Origin: Halosimplex aquaticum
GTDB lineage: Archaea; Halobacteriota; Halobacteria; Halobacteriales; Haloarculaceae
Length of the DNA: 64,000 nt
Reading direction: 5' to 3'
NCBI RefSeq assembly: GCF_028747785.1
Contig: NZ_CP118158.1
Span: forward strand, 2,728,001-2,792,000
Part shown: in pieces, positions 53,381 through 62,424 of the stretch
Position numbering within the stretch: the stretch's first letter is position 1
Layout: each line of letters starts with the position of its first letter
The notes under the pieces: generated by a model
What the model saw: only the letters and a program-made list of their open reading frames with translations
Told to the model about the DNA's origin: nothing
The model's database searches: none
Translations under genes and position numbers: made by a program

Positions 53381-53605
53381 CTACCGCCAGAGCTCGCGGT
53401 CGAGGACCACGTCGGCGTCGACGGAGAGCCGGGACTCGGCGACGCCGTCGCGGTCGGGCGCGTCGGAGTAGAGGATGTAGCGTCGGCTGTCGTCGGTGCG
53501 GGTCCTGACGACCGCCGGCAGGACGTCCTCGGGCGCGGCGGTCGGCGGCGGCGGCGGTCCGATCACGACGCGCCCGTCGCGGGTCTCCGAGGATCTCTCT
53601 GCCAT
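53381..53605 (-). CDS. Small haloarchaeal protein, unknown
   Basis: A 74-residue protein (MAERSSETRDGRVVIGPPPP) with a proline-rich stretch and a β-like C-terminal half (RYILYSDAPDRDGVAESRL; VDADVVLDRELWR). No family is recognised. An upstream ATG at 53632 would add nine residues. Confidence 0.5.
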   Translation of the reverse strand: MAERSSETRDGRVVIGPPPPPTAAPEDVLPAVVRTRTDDSRRYILYSDAPDRDGVAESRLSVDADVVLDRELWR

Positions 53606-53770
53606 GTCCGCTCGGACGAACGCAGCGATCATTGTTACGAGTCTACTACCCGCGTTCAGGCCCGCTTAACCGCGAATTAGGCACTCCCTCGCCGCCGCCC
53701 CGACCGCTCTCGCCGGCCCGCGCGGCCGCCGACCGACACCGTTTACCCGCCGGCAGTCGGCCACCCGGAC

Positions 53771-54187
53771 ATGTCCGGAAGCGTCCACCACACCGGCACG
53801 ACCGTCGCAGACCTGGACCGCGCCGTCGAGTTCTACACCGAGGTGTTCGACCTGGAGGTCCTCGCCGAGTTCGAGTCCGGAGGTGAAGCTTTCTCGACCG
53901 GCGTCGGCGTCGAGAACGCCACCGGCCAGTTCGCCCACCTCGACGGCGACGGCACCCGGGTCGAACTGGTCGAGTACGAACCCGAGGGCGAGGAGGCCGT
54001 CGCCGACAGCGTCAACGACCGCGGCGCCAAACACCTCGGCTTCGGCGTCGACGACGTCGAGGCGTTCTACGAGGACCTCCCCGACGACGTGGAGACGATC
54101 AGCGAACCGCAGACGACGGGGACGGGGACGACCATCCTCTTCCTCCGCGACCCCGACGGCAACCTGATCGAAGTGCTCGACGCGTAG
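53771..54187 (+). CDS. VOC/glyoxalase superfamily protein
   Basis: A 138-residue single-domain VOC protein: VHHTGTTVADLDRAVEFYTEVF at the start, a middle QFAHLDGDGTRVELVEYEP, KHLGFGVDDVEAFYEDL and the closing FLRDPDGNLIEVLDA. Candidate metal ligands are the first His, the Glu of VELVEY, the His of KHLGF and the last Glu. It is typical of lactoylglutathione lyase or methylmalonyl-CoA epimerase-like proteins; the substrate is unknown. Confidence 0.88.
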   Translation: MSGSVHHTGTTVADLDRAVEFYTEVFDLEVLAEFESGGEAFSTGVGVENATGQFAHLDGDGTRVELVEYEPEGEEAVADSVNDRGAKHLGFGVDDVEAFYEDLPDDVETISEPQTTGTGTTILFLRDPDGNLIEVLDA

Positions 54188-54254
54188 GCACCGACTAATC
54201 GCGCCTTTCGCGGGCGCTATCGCGAATTTCGTTCTGCCGCGAGAGGTCACGTCG

Positions 54255-55526
54255 CTACCGCTCGGGATGCGTCGGCGCGTCGAAGCCGCCGCGCACGAGC
54301 GGTTTCGCGACGTGGCGGCGGGCACAGGGCGGTACCTCGTACCAGCCGGGTTCCAGATCACGGTCGATCACTCGTTCGGCCTTCTCGTCGGCGCTCGTGC
54401 CGCAGTCCCGACAGCGATACCCCTGTCCAGCACCGGCGGAACCCATCGACCGGCCGCACTCGGGACACGTCGGGTTCACTCGCTCCGTCGCCACCAACTC
54501 GCGGACGGCGAACTTCTCCAGTTTGAGCGTCCCGCCGGTCACCTCGCCGCAGACGGTCAGGCGGTCGCCGACGCGCAGCGCTCGCACGCGGTCCCGAAAC
54601 CGCTTCGTCGGCTCGAAGGCCGCGACCGCGAGTGCCGCGCCGTCGTCGCTGCGCACGGTGCAGAACACGTGTCCGCCCTCGCGCGTCTCGGGCGACTCGA
54701 CGACTTCGCCGTCGACGCGGTAGGCTCGCCCGTCGGCGACCGACCCGAAGCCGTCGACGGGCCGCAAGTGCGCGTCCGTCCCCTGGTTGGTCACGAACAG
54801 CGCGCGGCTCGCCACCGGCTCGCCCTCGATCGATTCGGCCACCGACCGGGCGGTCTCGGGGTCGTCGCCGCGGATCCCGTGCAGGATGGGGCAGGGCGTC
54901 CGCGGGACGCAGACCGGGTAGCCCTCGCCGCGGTCGACGGTGTCCCAGGCGTCCGGATAGGCGCGCTCGGCCGCCGAGCGGACCGACTCCCAGTCCACCT
55001 CGCGGTCGGTCCCCCAGCGGTCGCGCTCGCGGTAGGAGATGCACTCGTATGTCCAGTCGTCGAACGCGCGCCAGGCGCCGACGGCGGCGAGGGCGCCGAT
55101 ACGGCCGCGGCCGTTGCCCGCGTGGGCGGTCTCGTAGCCCGCGTCGGCGGCCAGGGCGACCGCGTCGTCGACCTCGTGGTAGTCGCGGACGGCCGCGCGG
55201 GAGAACTCGGCCACGTCGTCGGGCACGTCGTCCGGAGCCCCCGGCGCGACGGCGACCCCGGGATTGGTTCGCGGGTCGGCGGTCTCGGCCAGGTCGAGGT
55301 GGTCGCGCGCGAGGTCGAGCGCGCGCGCCGGATCGAGGTCCGTGTGGACGGCGAGCGCGGCGTTCCCGCGGGTCTTGTGCTCGACGCCGGGGTTCAGCCG
55401 TACCAGCAGCCGGCGCTCGACGCGGCCACCGGCCTCGCGGACCCGCTCGGCGAGGGTCGCGGCGACGTAGGTCGTGCACATCCCGCGCTCGCGAGAATCG
55501 GTATCGTCGAGGCCGATGACGGTCAC
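54255..55526 (-). CDS. tiaS: tRNA(Ile2) 2-agmatinylcytidine synthetase TiaS
   Basis: A 423-residue archaeal enzyme that attaches agmatine to C34 of tRNA-Ile(CAU), letting it read AUA. It starts with GTG (MTVIGLDDTDSRERGMCTTY). The DDTDS and HAGNGRGRIGAL motifs and the central OB-fold (DRLTVCGEVTGGTLKLEKFAV) are visible. A C-terminal zinc ribbon (PTCPECGRSMGSAG… YRCRDCGTSADE) completes the standard four-domain layout. Confidence 0.93.
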   Translation of the reverse strand: MTVIGLDDTDSRERGMCTTYVAATLAERVREAGGRVERRLLVRLNPGVEHKTRGNAALAVHTDLDPARALDLARDHLDLAETADPRTNPGVAVAPGAPDDVPDDVAEFSRAAVRDYHEVDDAVALAADAGYETAHAGNGRGRIGALAAVGAWRAFDDWTYECISYRERDRWGTDREVDWESVRSAAERAYPDAWDTVDRGEGYPVCVPRTPCPILHGIRGDDPETARSVAESIEGEPVASRALFVTNQGTDAHLRPVDGFGSVADGRAYRVDGEVVESPETREGGHVFCTVRSDDGAALAVAAFEPTKRFRDRVRALRVGDRLTVCGEVTGGTLKLEKFAVRELVATERVNPTCPECGRSMGSAGAGQGYRCRDCGTSADEKAERVIDRDLEPGWYEVPPCARRHVAKPLVRGGFDAPTHPER

Positions 55527-55639
55527 GAACGCCCGTAGCCGGGTCGCGGGCAAACGGGTTTCGACTGCGTTTCACTATATCAATCTATCGGTTAACGCGA
55601 AAGAACGGGACGCACGGACAGTCTACGGGCGGCACAATG

Positions 55640-55647
55640 CATATATG
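55640..55647 (+). promoter_or_regulatory. TATA box of HTH regulator gene
   Basis: CATATATG inside a short palindrome GCATATATGC, 24-31 bp upstream of the ATG at 55671. It is a strong candidate for a leaderless promoter and could be autoregulated, as it is palindromic. Confidence 0.55.
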
Positions 55648-55670
55648 CGGTGACGTACTTACCTCCGGGT

Positions 55671-56639
55671 ATGTCACGGTCGGCACTGGTCGGCAACGTC
55701 ACCGCGATGTTGGAGGACGCGGGCTTCGTGGTGAGCGAGCGCTGTGCCATCCGGCCCAAGAGCTTCGACGTCGCGGCCCGCCGCGGGGAGGAGGTCCTCC
55801 TCGTGAAGATCCTCGGCAACATCGACGCGTTCGACGGCCACACCGGCGCCGAGATGCGCCGCCTCGGCACCTACCTCGGCGCCACGCCGATGGTCATCGG
55901 GCTTCGAACCCGGGACGAGGAACTCAAGCCTGGCGTCACGTACTTCCGCCACGGCGTCCCGGTCCTCTCGCCCGACACGGCGATGGATCTCTTCGTCGAG
56001 GAGGTCCCGCCGCTCATCTACGCCGCGCCGGGCGGCCTCTACGTCAACATCGACAGCGACGTCCTCGCGGACGCCCGCGAGGAGCGCGACTGGTCGCTCG
56101 GGCGGCTGGCGAACGAACTCGGCGTCTCCCGCCGGACCGTCTCCAAGTACGAGGACGGCATGGACGCCTCCGTCGAGGTCGCGAGCCAGCTCGAAGAGCT
56201 GTTCGACGAGCCGCTCACCGCGCCCGTCGACGTCCTCGACGGCGCCGAGGAGGTCCGCGAGGACGAACCGACGCCGGAGGACCCCGAGGTCGACCCCGAG
56301 GACGAGCCCATCGTCGCCGTCCTCACGCGCGTCGGCTTCGACGTCCACCCGACGGACCGCGCGCCATTTAAAACCGTCAGCGAGAACGAGCGCCGCGAGG
56401 AGGAGATGCTGACGGGCCACTCGGAGCTCACCAAGACCGCCGAGAAGCGCGCCCGCATCATGTCCTCGGTCGGCAAGGTCACGCGGACCCGCTCGGTGTA
56501 CGTCGTCGAGCGCGCCACCCGCGAGTCCGTCGAGGGCACCGCCATCGTCGAGGAGTCGGAGATGGAGAACCTCCAGGAGGCCGACGAACTCCGCGACCTC
56601 ATCCGCGAGCGCGCCGACCTGGAAGGCGGTTCGGCGTAA
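55671..56639 (+). CDS. Archaeal XRE-type HTH transcriptional regulator
   Basis: A 322-residue protein of the conserved archaeal HTH regulator family. An N-terminal nuclease-like/unknown domain ([25 protein letters not shown]) is followed by a Cro/CI-type HTH ([24 protein letters not shown] at about residues 140-163, split) and a C-terminal domain with an acidic linker. Targets are unknown. It stands alone and divergent from tiaS. Confidence 0.88.
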   Translation: MSRSALVGNVTAMLEDAGFVVSERCAIRPKSFDVAARRGEEVLLVKILGNIDAFDGHTGAEMRRLGTYLGATPMVIGLRTRDEELKPGVTYFRHGVPVLSPDTAMDLFVEEVPPLIYAAPGGLYVNIDSDVLADAREERDWSLGRLANELGVSRRTVSKYEDGMDASVEVASQLEELFDEPLTAPVDVLDGAEEVREDEPTPEDPEVDPEDEPIVAVLTRVGFDVHPTDRAPFKTVSENERREEEMLTGHSELTKTAEKRARIMSSVGKVTRTRSVYVVERATRESVEGTAIVEESEMENLQEADELRDLIRERADLEGGSA

Positions 56640-56665
56640 GCGCGGTCTCGCCGTCGGATTCTCCG

Positions 56666-57958
56666 CTACTCGAAGGCGTAGAGCCGCAGCGTCGTCGGCT
56701 CCGGAGCTCCCCCCCGCGCCCGGTCCCGGTTCGCCGGCAGCGTCTCCCAGCGTAGCGCGTACGTGCGCGTATCGTCGTTGTTGTCTCCCGTTTCGCTGTC
56801 CGGCGGTTTCGCCGCGTCCGCGGCCCACTGCACTTCGTGACCGCCGGTCGTCGGCTGTCCGAGTTCCTCGGGGAGGCCGTGCCACGGCGCGTCGGTCCGC
56901 TCCACGGCGAGCGTTTCGGGGTCGAGAATCCAGCGACCGGGGCCGTATTCAGCGTGCCAGAACGTCTGCACGAGCCGATCGTCGACGACGCGGACGGGGT
57001 CGACGAGGATCTCGTCGTCCAGCGTGCCGTGACCGCCGAACGCCCAGCGGTAGTCCCAGTCGCTGACCTGCGAGACGGTCCATTCGTCAGCCGCTCCGTC
57101 GAACCGCGCGTCGTAGACCTGCGTGTTTCCGTCGGCGTCGTGCCTGTGATACGAGAGAACCGGTCGCCCCTCCGCGTCGAAGCTCACGGCGACGTTGCTG
57201 TTGAGCAGGCCGTCGCCTGCGGGGACGGGGTCGACGACCGCGCCGTCGTCGACCGTGATCGGCAGGTCGAGCGCTCGCCCGTCCGCTCGCTCCCAGTCGA
57301 CGAGGTCCGGGCTCCGGGCGTACGAGAGGTCGTGGTTCGTCGCGGCGTCGGGCGTGTCGCGCCACACCCACGCGAGGTGGTAGTCGCCGTCCGGACCGCG
57401 GAGCGGCCCGGTCGGATAGGCGTTCATCTCGCCGCGGCCGTCCAGCAGCGGCTCGTCGAGTAGTCGGCGCCACGTCTCCGCCTCGGGGTCGTAGGCGTTC
57501 AGCAGGCGCCGGCCGTCGCCGCTCCCGCCGTCGCGGTACATGAACACGAGGTCGCCGTCGGGACCGTCGAGAAAGGTCGGATAGGTGACCGCGTCCTCGT
57601 CGCGGCCGACGAGGGCGTCGACGCGTTCGAGCGTCGTTGCGTCGAGCGGTTCGGTGCTCCGGAAGTACACCAGCGGGTCGACGTGCATGTTCCCGCTGAC
57701 GTGGAGGTGCCCGGCGGCGTCGACGGACATCGCGATGTCATTGTGGCTGTCCCACTCGACGCGCTCGTCCAGAGCCGTCTGCGTCCACTCCTCCTCGTCC
57801 AGATCGCGCTGGGCGACGGTCAGCCACCGCTCGGCGTCGTAGTAGGCGACGAACTGCCGGTTCTCGACCGTCAGCAGGTCGAACCCGACCGGATGTCCCG
57901 CCCACACCTCGTCGACGTCGAGCACGGTCTCGACGCTACGTTCTCTCGGCGGTCGCAT
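56666..57958 (-). CDS. BNR_4-type β-propeller protein, possible polysaccharide lyase
   Basis: A 430-residue protein without signal peptide. Repeated WxxD-type blades and the segment WDSHNDIAMSVDAAGHLHVSGNM match the BNR_4 group, which includes ulvan-type polysaccharide lyases (PL24/PL25), where histidines at the SHN and the later SGN.H positions are functional. Further marks are YPTFLDGPDGDLVFMYRDG and RPVLSYHRHDADGNTQVYDA. GTAATA 25-30 bp upstream (minus-strand TATTAC) supports the ATG. Substrate and localisation are uncertain. Confidence 0.65.
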   Translation of the reverse strand: MRPPRERSVETVLDVDEVWAGHPVGFDLLTVENRQFVAYYDAERWLTVAQRDLDEEEWTQTALDERVEWDSHNDIAMSVDAAGHLHVSGNMHVDPLVYFRSTEPLDATTLERVDALVGRDEDAVTYPTFLDGPDGDLVFMYRDGGSGDGRRLLNAYDPEAETWRRLLDEPLLDGRGEMNAYPTGPLRGPDGDYHLAWVWRDTPDAATNHDLSYARSPDLVDWERADGRALDLPITVDDGAVVDPVPAGDGLLNSNVAVSFDAEGRPVLSYHRHDADGNTQVYDARFDGAADEWTVSQVSDWDYRWAFGGHGTLDDEILVDPVRVVDDRLVQTFWHAEYGPGRWILDPETLAVERTDAPWHGLPEELGQPTTGGHEVQWAADAAKPPDSETGDNNDDTRTYALRWETLPANRDRARGGAPEPTTLRLYAFE

Positions 57959-58026
57959 GCCCGCTCTACCTGTGTCGCCGACGTAATAGTTCGGGTCCCC
58001 CGAGAGCGGGCGCGGCCGTCCCGCGG

Positions 58027-59118
58027 TCAGTCCGCGGGGTGGGTCGGCGGCCGGCGGTGCTCGTCGTCCTCGTCCTTGCGCCGCCGGCGTGCGACGATCT
58101 CGCTGGCGACGAACGGCGCGGCGACGATGGCGCCGGCGAGCCCCCACAGCGAGGTCTGGAACAGGTCGATCCCGGTGGCGCCGGACGCCGCGCCGGCGGG
58201 GTTGCCGACGACGACGGCGCCTTTCATCCCGGCGGCCTGGTGGGGCGTACAGGCGTATTTCACCACGCCCTGCCCGTCGAGTTTCAGCGCGTAGGTGTCG
58301 CCCTGCGACCCCTGCATCGGGCTCTCGAAGTCGTGGGTCTCCCCGGAGACGTTGTGCTGGCCGCCCTTGCCGGTCCACTCCCAGACGACTTTGGTGCCGG
58401 GGTCGACCCTGACCGCCGCCGGGCTGAAGGCGAAGGGGCCGCCGTTGCCCTCGGCGCCGACCTTGATGGTCACCTCGTCCTGCCCGGTCTTGTCGACCGT
58501 GCCGTCGAAGTTGCCGACGTTGTCGAACCAGCCCTCGTAGTCGGGTTCGACGAACTCGCCGCCCGCAGCGGTGCCGTCGCCTCCGGTGTCGGTGCCGCTC
58601 CCGCCGTCGCTGCTCGACCCGCTCGACCCGCTCGCGCTCGGGACGGTCACCTCGGCGTCGCCGACGATGACCGCGCCTTTCATCCCCATCGCCTTGTGCG
58701 GGACGCAGGCGTACTTCGTGACGCCCGCGCTCTCGAAGGTGTGGGAAAACGTGGCGCCCGCCTCGCTGATCATGTCCGAGCTGAAGCTGCCGTCCTCGGC
58801 GACGACGTTGTGCGGGGTGCCCTCGCCGGTCCACTTCCAGACGACTTTCGTCCCGGGGTCGACACGGACCGCCACGGGCCCGAAGCCGAAGGCGCCGTTG
58901 TTGGCCTGCACGCCGACCTTCACCGTGACCTCGCTCTTGCCGGTCTCGTCGACCACTCCGTCGACGTTGCTGACGTTCGAGAACCACCCGCTCAGGTCGG
59001 TCGACTGCGCCGCCGCCGGCGCGGACCCGACCGTCGCGAGCCCGCCCGCGGTCGCCCCGATAGCGAGGGCCTTCATGACGGTGCGCCGTCCCTCGTCGAT
59101 GCCGTCGTCGGCGTTCAT
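58027..59118 (-). CDS. hcp: Halocyanin with two cupredoxin domains
   Basis: A 363-residue blue copper protein. The N-terminus has a twin-arginine signal (RRTVMKALAIGATAGGLAT, cleavage near APAAAQ). Two plastocyanin-like domains follow (about 45-150 and 190-300), each with an early His (GTPHNVV and GGQHNVS) and a Cys-x-x-His…Met site (YACVPHKAMGMKG; YACTPHQAAGMKG). A Ser/Gly-rich linker joins them, and a C-terminal helix anchors the protein. It is divergent from nirK and is the likely electron donor. Confidence 0.92.
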   Translation of the reverse strand: MNADDGIDEGRRTVMKALAIGATAGGLATVGSAPAAAQSTDLSGWFSNVSNVDGVVDETGKSEVTVKVGVQANNGAFGFGPVAVRVDPGTKVVWKWTGEGTPHNVVAEDGSFSSDMISEAGATFSHTFESAGVTKYACVPHKAMGMKGAVIVGDAEVTVPSASGSSGSSSDGGSGTDTGGDGTAAGGEFVEPDYEGWFDNVGNFDGTVDKTGQDEVTIKVGAEGNGGPFAFSPAAVRVDPGTKVVWEWTGKGGQHNVSGETHDFESPMQGSQGDTYALKLDGQGVVKYACTPHQAAGMKGAVVVGNPAGAASGATGIDLFQTSLWGLAGAIVAAPFVASEIVARRRRKDEDDEHRRPPTHPAD

Positions 59119-59159
59119 ATCTGGAGGTAGCCACCTGACACACATAACCCGCGACGGGC

Positions 59160-59178
59160 GTTCCCAGATGCTGGGAAC
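59160..59178. promoter_or_regulatory. Palindrome between halocyanin and nirK
   Basis: A perfect dyad GTTCCCAG-3-CTGGGAAC in the 137-bp divergent intergenic region. It lies 41 bp from the halocyanin start and 77 bp from the nirK start, so one bound regulator could act on both. The factor is unknown. Confidence 0.6.
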
Positions 59179-59255
59179 TCCTTTCGGTGGTTCCTCGCGG
59201 CCGAGAACCCGCGTCCCGGTATATGTGTCTCCTCGACCGATATCCAGGTGAAGCC

Positions 59256-60344
59256 ATGACCCGATCCACGGCCACCCGTCGGACGTTCCTGAAGACCAGC
59301 GCCGCGGCGGGCGCCGCCGCAGTCGCCGGCTGTGCCGGCGAGATTCCCCAGGACAAGGTCACCTACACGGAGGCCGACAGCGGCCCGCAGTCGCTCGACG
59401 CCCCCAAGGCGACGACCGCCGACCGCGTCGCCGCCGACCCCACGGACATCCCGGCCCCCATCGACCGCGACGAGCCCGCCACGGTCGAGGCTGAACTCAC
59501 CACCGAGGAGGTCACCGCCGAGATAGAGCCCGGCGTCACCTTCGAGTACATGACCTTCGACGGGCAGATTCCGGGGCCGATGATCCGCGCTCGCGTCGGT
59601 GACACGGTCAATCTGACCGTCCACAGCGACGACGGCAACCGGATGCCGCACAACGTCGACCTGCACGCGGTGCGCGGGCCCGGCGGCGGCGCCGAGGCGA
59701 CGACGGTCGCGCCCGGCGAGACTCAGCGCGTCCGCTTCAAGGTCACCTACCCCGGCGCGTTCATCTACCACTGCGCCGTCGCGAACATGGACTACCACAT
59801 CTCCTCGGGGATGTTCGGCATCATCCTCGTCGAGCCCGAGGATGGCCTGCCCGAGGTGGATCAGGAATTCTACCTCGGCCAACACGAGGTCTACACCGAC
59901 GGCGAGACGGGCCAGGAGGGACACCACACCTTCGACATGGGCGCGATGGCCCGCGAGGAGCCGACCTACGTGCTCATCAACGGCGAGAAGTACGCAATCA
60001 CGTCCGACAAGTACGCCGACATGACCGCTCAGGCGGGCGAGACCGCCCGCGTGTACTACTGCGTCGGCGGCCCGAACCTCGCCAGCAGCTTCCACCCCAT
60101 CGGGAGCGTCTGGGACGAGGTGTACCCGCAGGGCGGCCTCGGTGGCCGACCCCAGCCGAACATCCAGACGACGCCGGTCCAGCCGGGCAGCACCGCCGTC
60201 GCGACGATGCACTACCCGGTCCCCGGCCCGATCAAACTCGTCGACCACGCGCTCTCGCGGGTCGCCCGCAAGGGTGCGCTCGCCGTGATCGACGTCCAGG
60301 GTGGGGAGAACCCCGAAATCTTCGACCCGGAACCCGACGCCTGA
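59256..60344 (+). CDS. nirK: Copper-containing nitrite reductase
   Basis: A 362-residue NirK, reducing nitrite to NO outside the membrane during denitrification. It has a Tat/lipoprotein-type leader (TRRTFLKTSAAAGAAAVAGC) with a lipobox-like cysteine. Copper sites: MPHNVDLHA (type 1 and 2 His), YHCAVANMDYHISSGM (type 2 His, type 1 Cys, His and Met) and GPNLASSFHPIG (type 2 His). AGGTGA lies 5 bp before the ATG. The neighbour halocyanin probably supplies electrons. Confidence 0.95.
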   Translation: MTRSTATRRTFLKTSAAAGAAAVAGCAGEIPQDKVTYTEADSGPQSLDAPKATTADRVAADPTDIPAPIDRDEPATVEAELTTEEVTAEIEPGVTFEYMTFDGQIPGPMIRARVGDTVNLTVHSDDGNRMPHNVDLHAVRGPGGGAEATTVAPGETQRVRFKVTYPGAFIYHCAVANMDYHISSGMFGIILVEPEDGLPEVDQEFYLGQHEVYTDGETGQEGHHTFDMGAMAREEPTYVLINGEKYAITSDKYADMTAQAGETARVYYCVGGPNLASSFHPIGSVWDEVYPQGGLGGRPQPNIQTTPVQPGSTAVATMHYPVPGPIKLVDHALSRVARKGALAVIDVQGGENPEIFDPEPDA

Positions 60345-60422
60345 CCGGCGTCGGCGGACCGCCGGGGTGGGGGTTTCGGCGTGAGTGGCGTTCGACGGTG
60401 TCGCCAATTCCTGTTTTCAGAT

Positions 60423-60742
60423 GTGGCGCGCGCTGTCGAGCGTGCCCGAGCACTGCGAGGGCCGCGAGGCGGAGCCGTGCGAGGGATGACTGAGGGAGCG
60501 CAGCGACCGAGGGAATCGGCTGGGGAGGTGTGTGGTGCGGTGCTGTGCCGTGGCTGTCCTGGCGGACTGAAAGGGCGAGACCTGGTCGCGTGGTCTGCGC
60601 GGGCCCTATCCGAGGGAGCGCCAGCGACCGAGGATATCCCGCACAGACCGCGCGAGCGGGTCGAGGGCTTTCACCACCTGTTGTTTCCTGCGGTGACTCC
60701 GACTGCTAGCGAGCGGGTCGAGGGCTTCTATCGCGCGCTGTC
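60423..60742 (+). repeat. Dispersed ~320-bp element, copy B
   Basis: The 486-bp gap between nirK and the epimerase gene is largely filled by this element, whose ordered blocks match copy A at 17548-17922 in opposite orientation: GGCGCGCGCTGTCG, CCGTGCGAGGGATGA, GGGGAGGTGTGTGG, GGCGGACTGAAAGGGCGAG, CTATCC…GGATATCCCGC, GAGGGCTTTCA. GAGCGGGTCGAGGGCTT occurs twice near the right end (60654 and 60711 regions). No plausible ORF is shared between copies. Confidence 0.8.
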
Positions 60743-60830
60743 GCCGTCATTCGAAACGATTCCCCGGATACGAATTCCACCTCCCTCCGGAACTGTAAAC
60801 ACCCGTCCGGTCCTCTCGACAGTTGACACA

Positions 60831-62246
60831 ATGGACGCCGACCCGACGTTCTACGACGAACGACTCGCGGCGGAGATGGACCGCGGCGAGTTCGTGCTCG
60901 CGGTCGTCACGGCCACGAAACCGGACTTCTACAAGCAGGCGCCGGTCGTCGCCGCCGCGCGCGAGCGCGGACTGCCCTGCTTCGTGATCCACACCGGCCA
61001 GCACTACGACGACCTGCTCGGACACGGCCTCGAAGAGTACGACCTGGAGGACTCCATCGCCGTCGACCTGGGCATCCGCGGCGACCTGAGCGAGAAGACC
61101 GCCCAGACGATGCTCGCCGTGCGACAGTTCGCCGAGCGCCTCGAAGAATGGCCGGACACGACGGTCCTGCCGCTGGTCCACGGCGACACCCACGCCGCCG
61201 CCATCTTCCCGCAGGCGTGGCTGTTCGCCACGAATCAGCAGGTCGCCCACAACGAGGCGGGCCTCCGCGGGATGGCGCCGGACTACGACGCCGTGCCGTC
61301 CGCGGGAGCCGCAGCCGGAAGCGACGCCGGCGGTGACTACCCCGACCCCGAGGCCCTCGTGGAGGAGCAGTGGAACGGCGAGTGGTCGGTCGACCGGACG
61401 GAACCGTTCCCCGAGCAGTACGACACGTTCGTCGGGTCGGCGGCCGCCCGCTATCACTTCGCGCCGGTCGAACTCAACCGCGAGCACCTCGAAGCCGAGG
61501 GCTACCCGCGGACCGTCGACGGGCGCGAGCGCATGCCCGTCGTCGGCAACTCCGTCGTCGACGCGATTCAGATGAAGGAGGGCCACGACGGCGAGAGCGT
61601 CTTCGACGTCTACCCCGTCCTCGACGAGCGCGACGACTGGATCCGCGTCGATATCCACCGTCGGGCGAACCTCCTGCCCGGCCGCTTCGAGGCGCTCGTC
61701 GAGGGCGTCGTCGCGCTCGTCGAGGACGGCCACAACGTCAACTTCGTCGAACTGACCGCGACGCGCCACGCGCTCGAACGCCACGGCTACCGCGACCGGC
61801 TCCAGCGGCTGGCCGACGAGCGCGAGAACTTCCTGTTCACCGGGCTCTGGAAGAAACACGCCCACGTCTACGAGTTCCTCGAATCCGGACAGTGCCTCGC
61901 CGAGCTGACCGACTCCGGGAGCATGCAGGAGGAGCTCAACCACATCGACGAGGCCTGCTGTCTCACGGCGCGGTTCAACACCGACCGGCCGGAGACCGTC
62001 TTCGAGGCGAACACCAACCTGCTCGTCCCGCCGATATCGGGCGAGTTCGTCCACGAGATGGTCACCCACGCCCTCGAATCCGACGTGCGCGAGCGCCTGC
62101 AGTCCGGCCCCGACCTGTACGGCGAGAACGTCGGCGAGCGAATCGTGGACTTCCTCGCGGAGCGCCGCGACGAGGGCGTCTTCGAGTGGTCGCACGAACG
62201 CCAGGGGTTCGACGGCGTCGGCAGCGAGACCGTCGACTACCTCTAA
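60831..62246 (+). CDS. wecB: UDP-N-acetylglucosamine 2-epimerase-like protein
   Basis: A 471-residue GT-B fold enzyme of the WecB group. Family marks are VTATKPDFYKQAPVVAAA, FVIHTGQHYDD, PLVHGDTHAAAIFPQAW, VAHNEAGLRG with catalytic residues, and PVVGNSVVDAI. It is longer than standard 2-epimerases (about 370 residues) because of insertions near 170-220 (acidic) and in the C-terminal half. It would supply ManNAc-type sugars for surface glycans. The ATG follows TTGACACA directly. Confidence 0.82.
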   Translation: MDADPTFYDERLAAEMDRGEFVLAVVTATKPDFYKQAPVVAAARERGLPCFVIHTGQHYDDLLGHGLEEYDLEDSIAVDLGIRGDLSEKTAQTMLAVRQFAERLEEWPDTTVLPLVHGDTHAAAIFPQAWLFATNQQVAHNEAGLRGMAPDYDAVPSAGAAAGSDAGGDYPDPEALVEEQWNGEWSVDRTEPFPEQYDTFVGSAAARYHFAPVELNREHLEAEGYPRTVDGRERMPVVGNSVVDAIQMKEGHDGESVFDVYPVLDERDDWIRVDIHRRANLLPGRFEALVEGVVALVEDGHNVNFVELTATRHALERHGYRDRLQRLADERENFLFTGLWKKHAHVYEFLESGQCLAELTDSGSMQEELNHIDEACCLTARFNTDRPETVFEANTNLLVPPISGEFVHEMVTHALESDVRERLQSGPDLYGENVGERIVDFLAERRDEGVFEWSHERQGFDGVGSETVDYL

Positions 62247-62270
62247 GCGATTGTCTAAAAAGGGACCGCC

Positions 62271-62322
62271 CGCAGAGACAGCTCTAGCTCCCGTACTCTT
62301 CTTCGAGGTACTCCACGATGTC
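62271..62322 (-). pseudogene. Duplicated 3' end of glutaredoxin gene
   Basis: 52 bp matching 62412-62463 with three mismatches. It covers the last twelve codons (DIVEYLEEEYGS), the stop codon TAG and about 14 bp beyond. The only coding difference is synonymous (GGG/GGA). Confidence 0.85.
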
Positions 62323-62411
62323 AGTCCCACCTTTTTCGCCTCGGGGTCGCTACGCGACCCACTCGGCCAAAAATCTGGACCAAAAAGGCGAGCGCTCCCG
62401 ATTGTCGCGCT
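62323..62411 (-). repeat. Gene-end hairpin element, glutaredoxin copy
   Basis: Read on the minus strand after the glutaredoxin stop: a stem GCGAGCGC…GCGCTCGC with CTTTTT, then GGTCCAGATTTTTGG, a hairpin GGGTCGC-3-GCGACCC and GAGGCGAAAAAGGTGG, after which the duplicated gene end begins. The design and the AAAAAGGTGG junction match the gltA copy. Confidence 0.7.
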
Positions 62412-62424
62412 CGCAGAGACCGCC

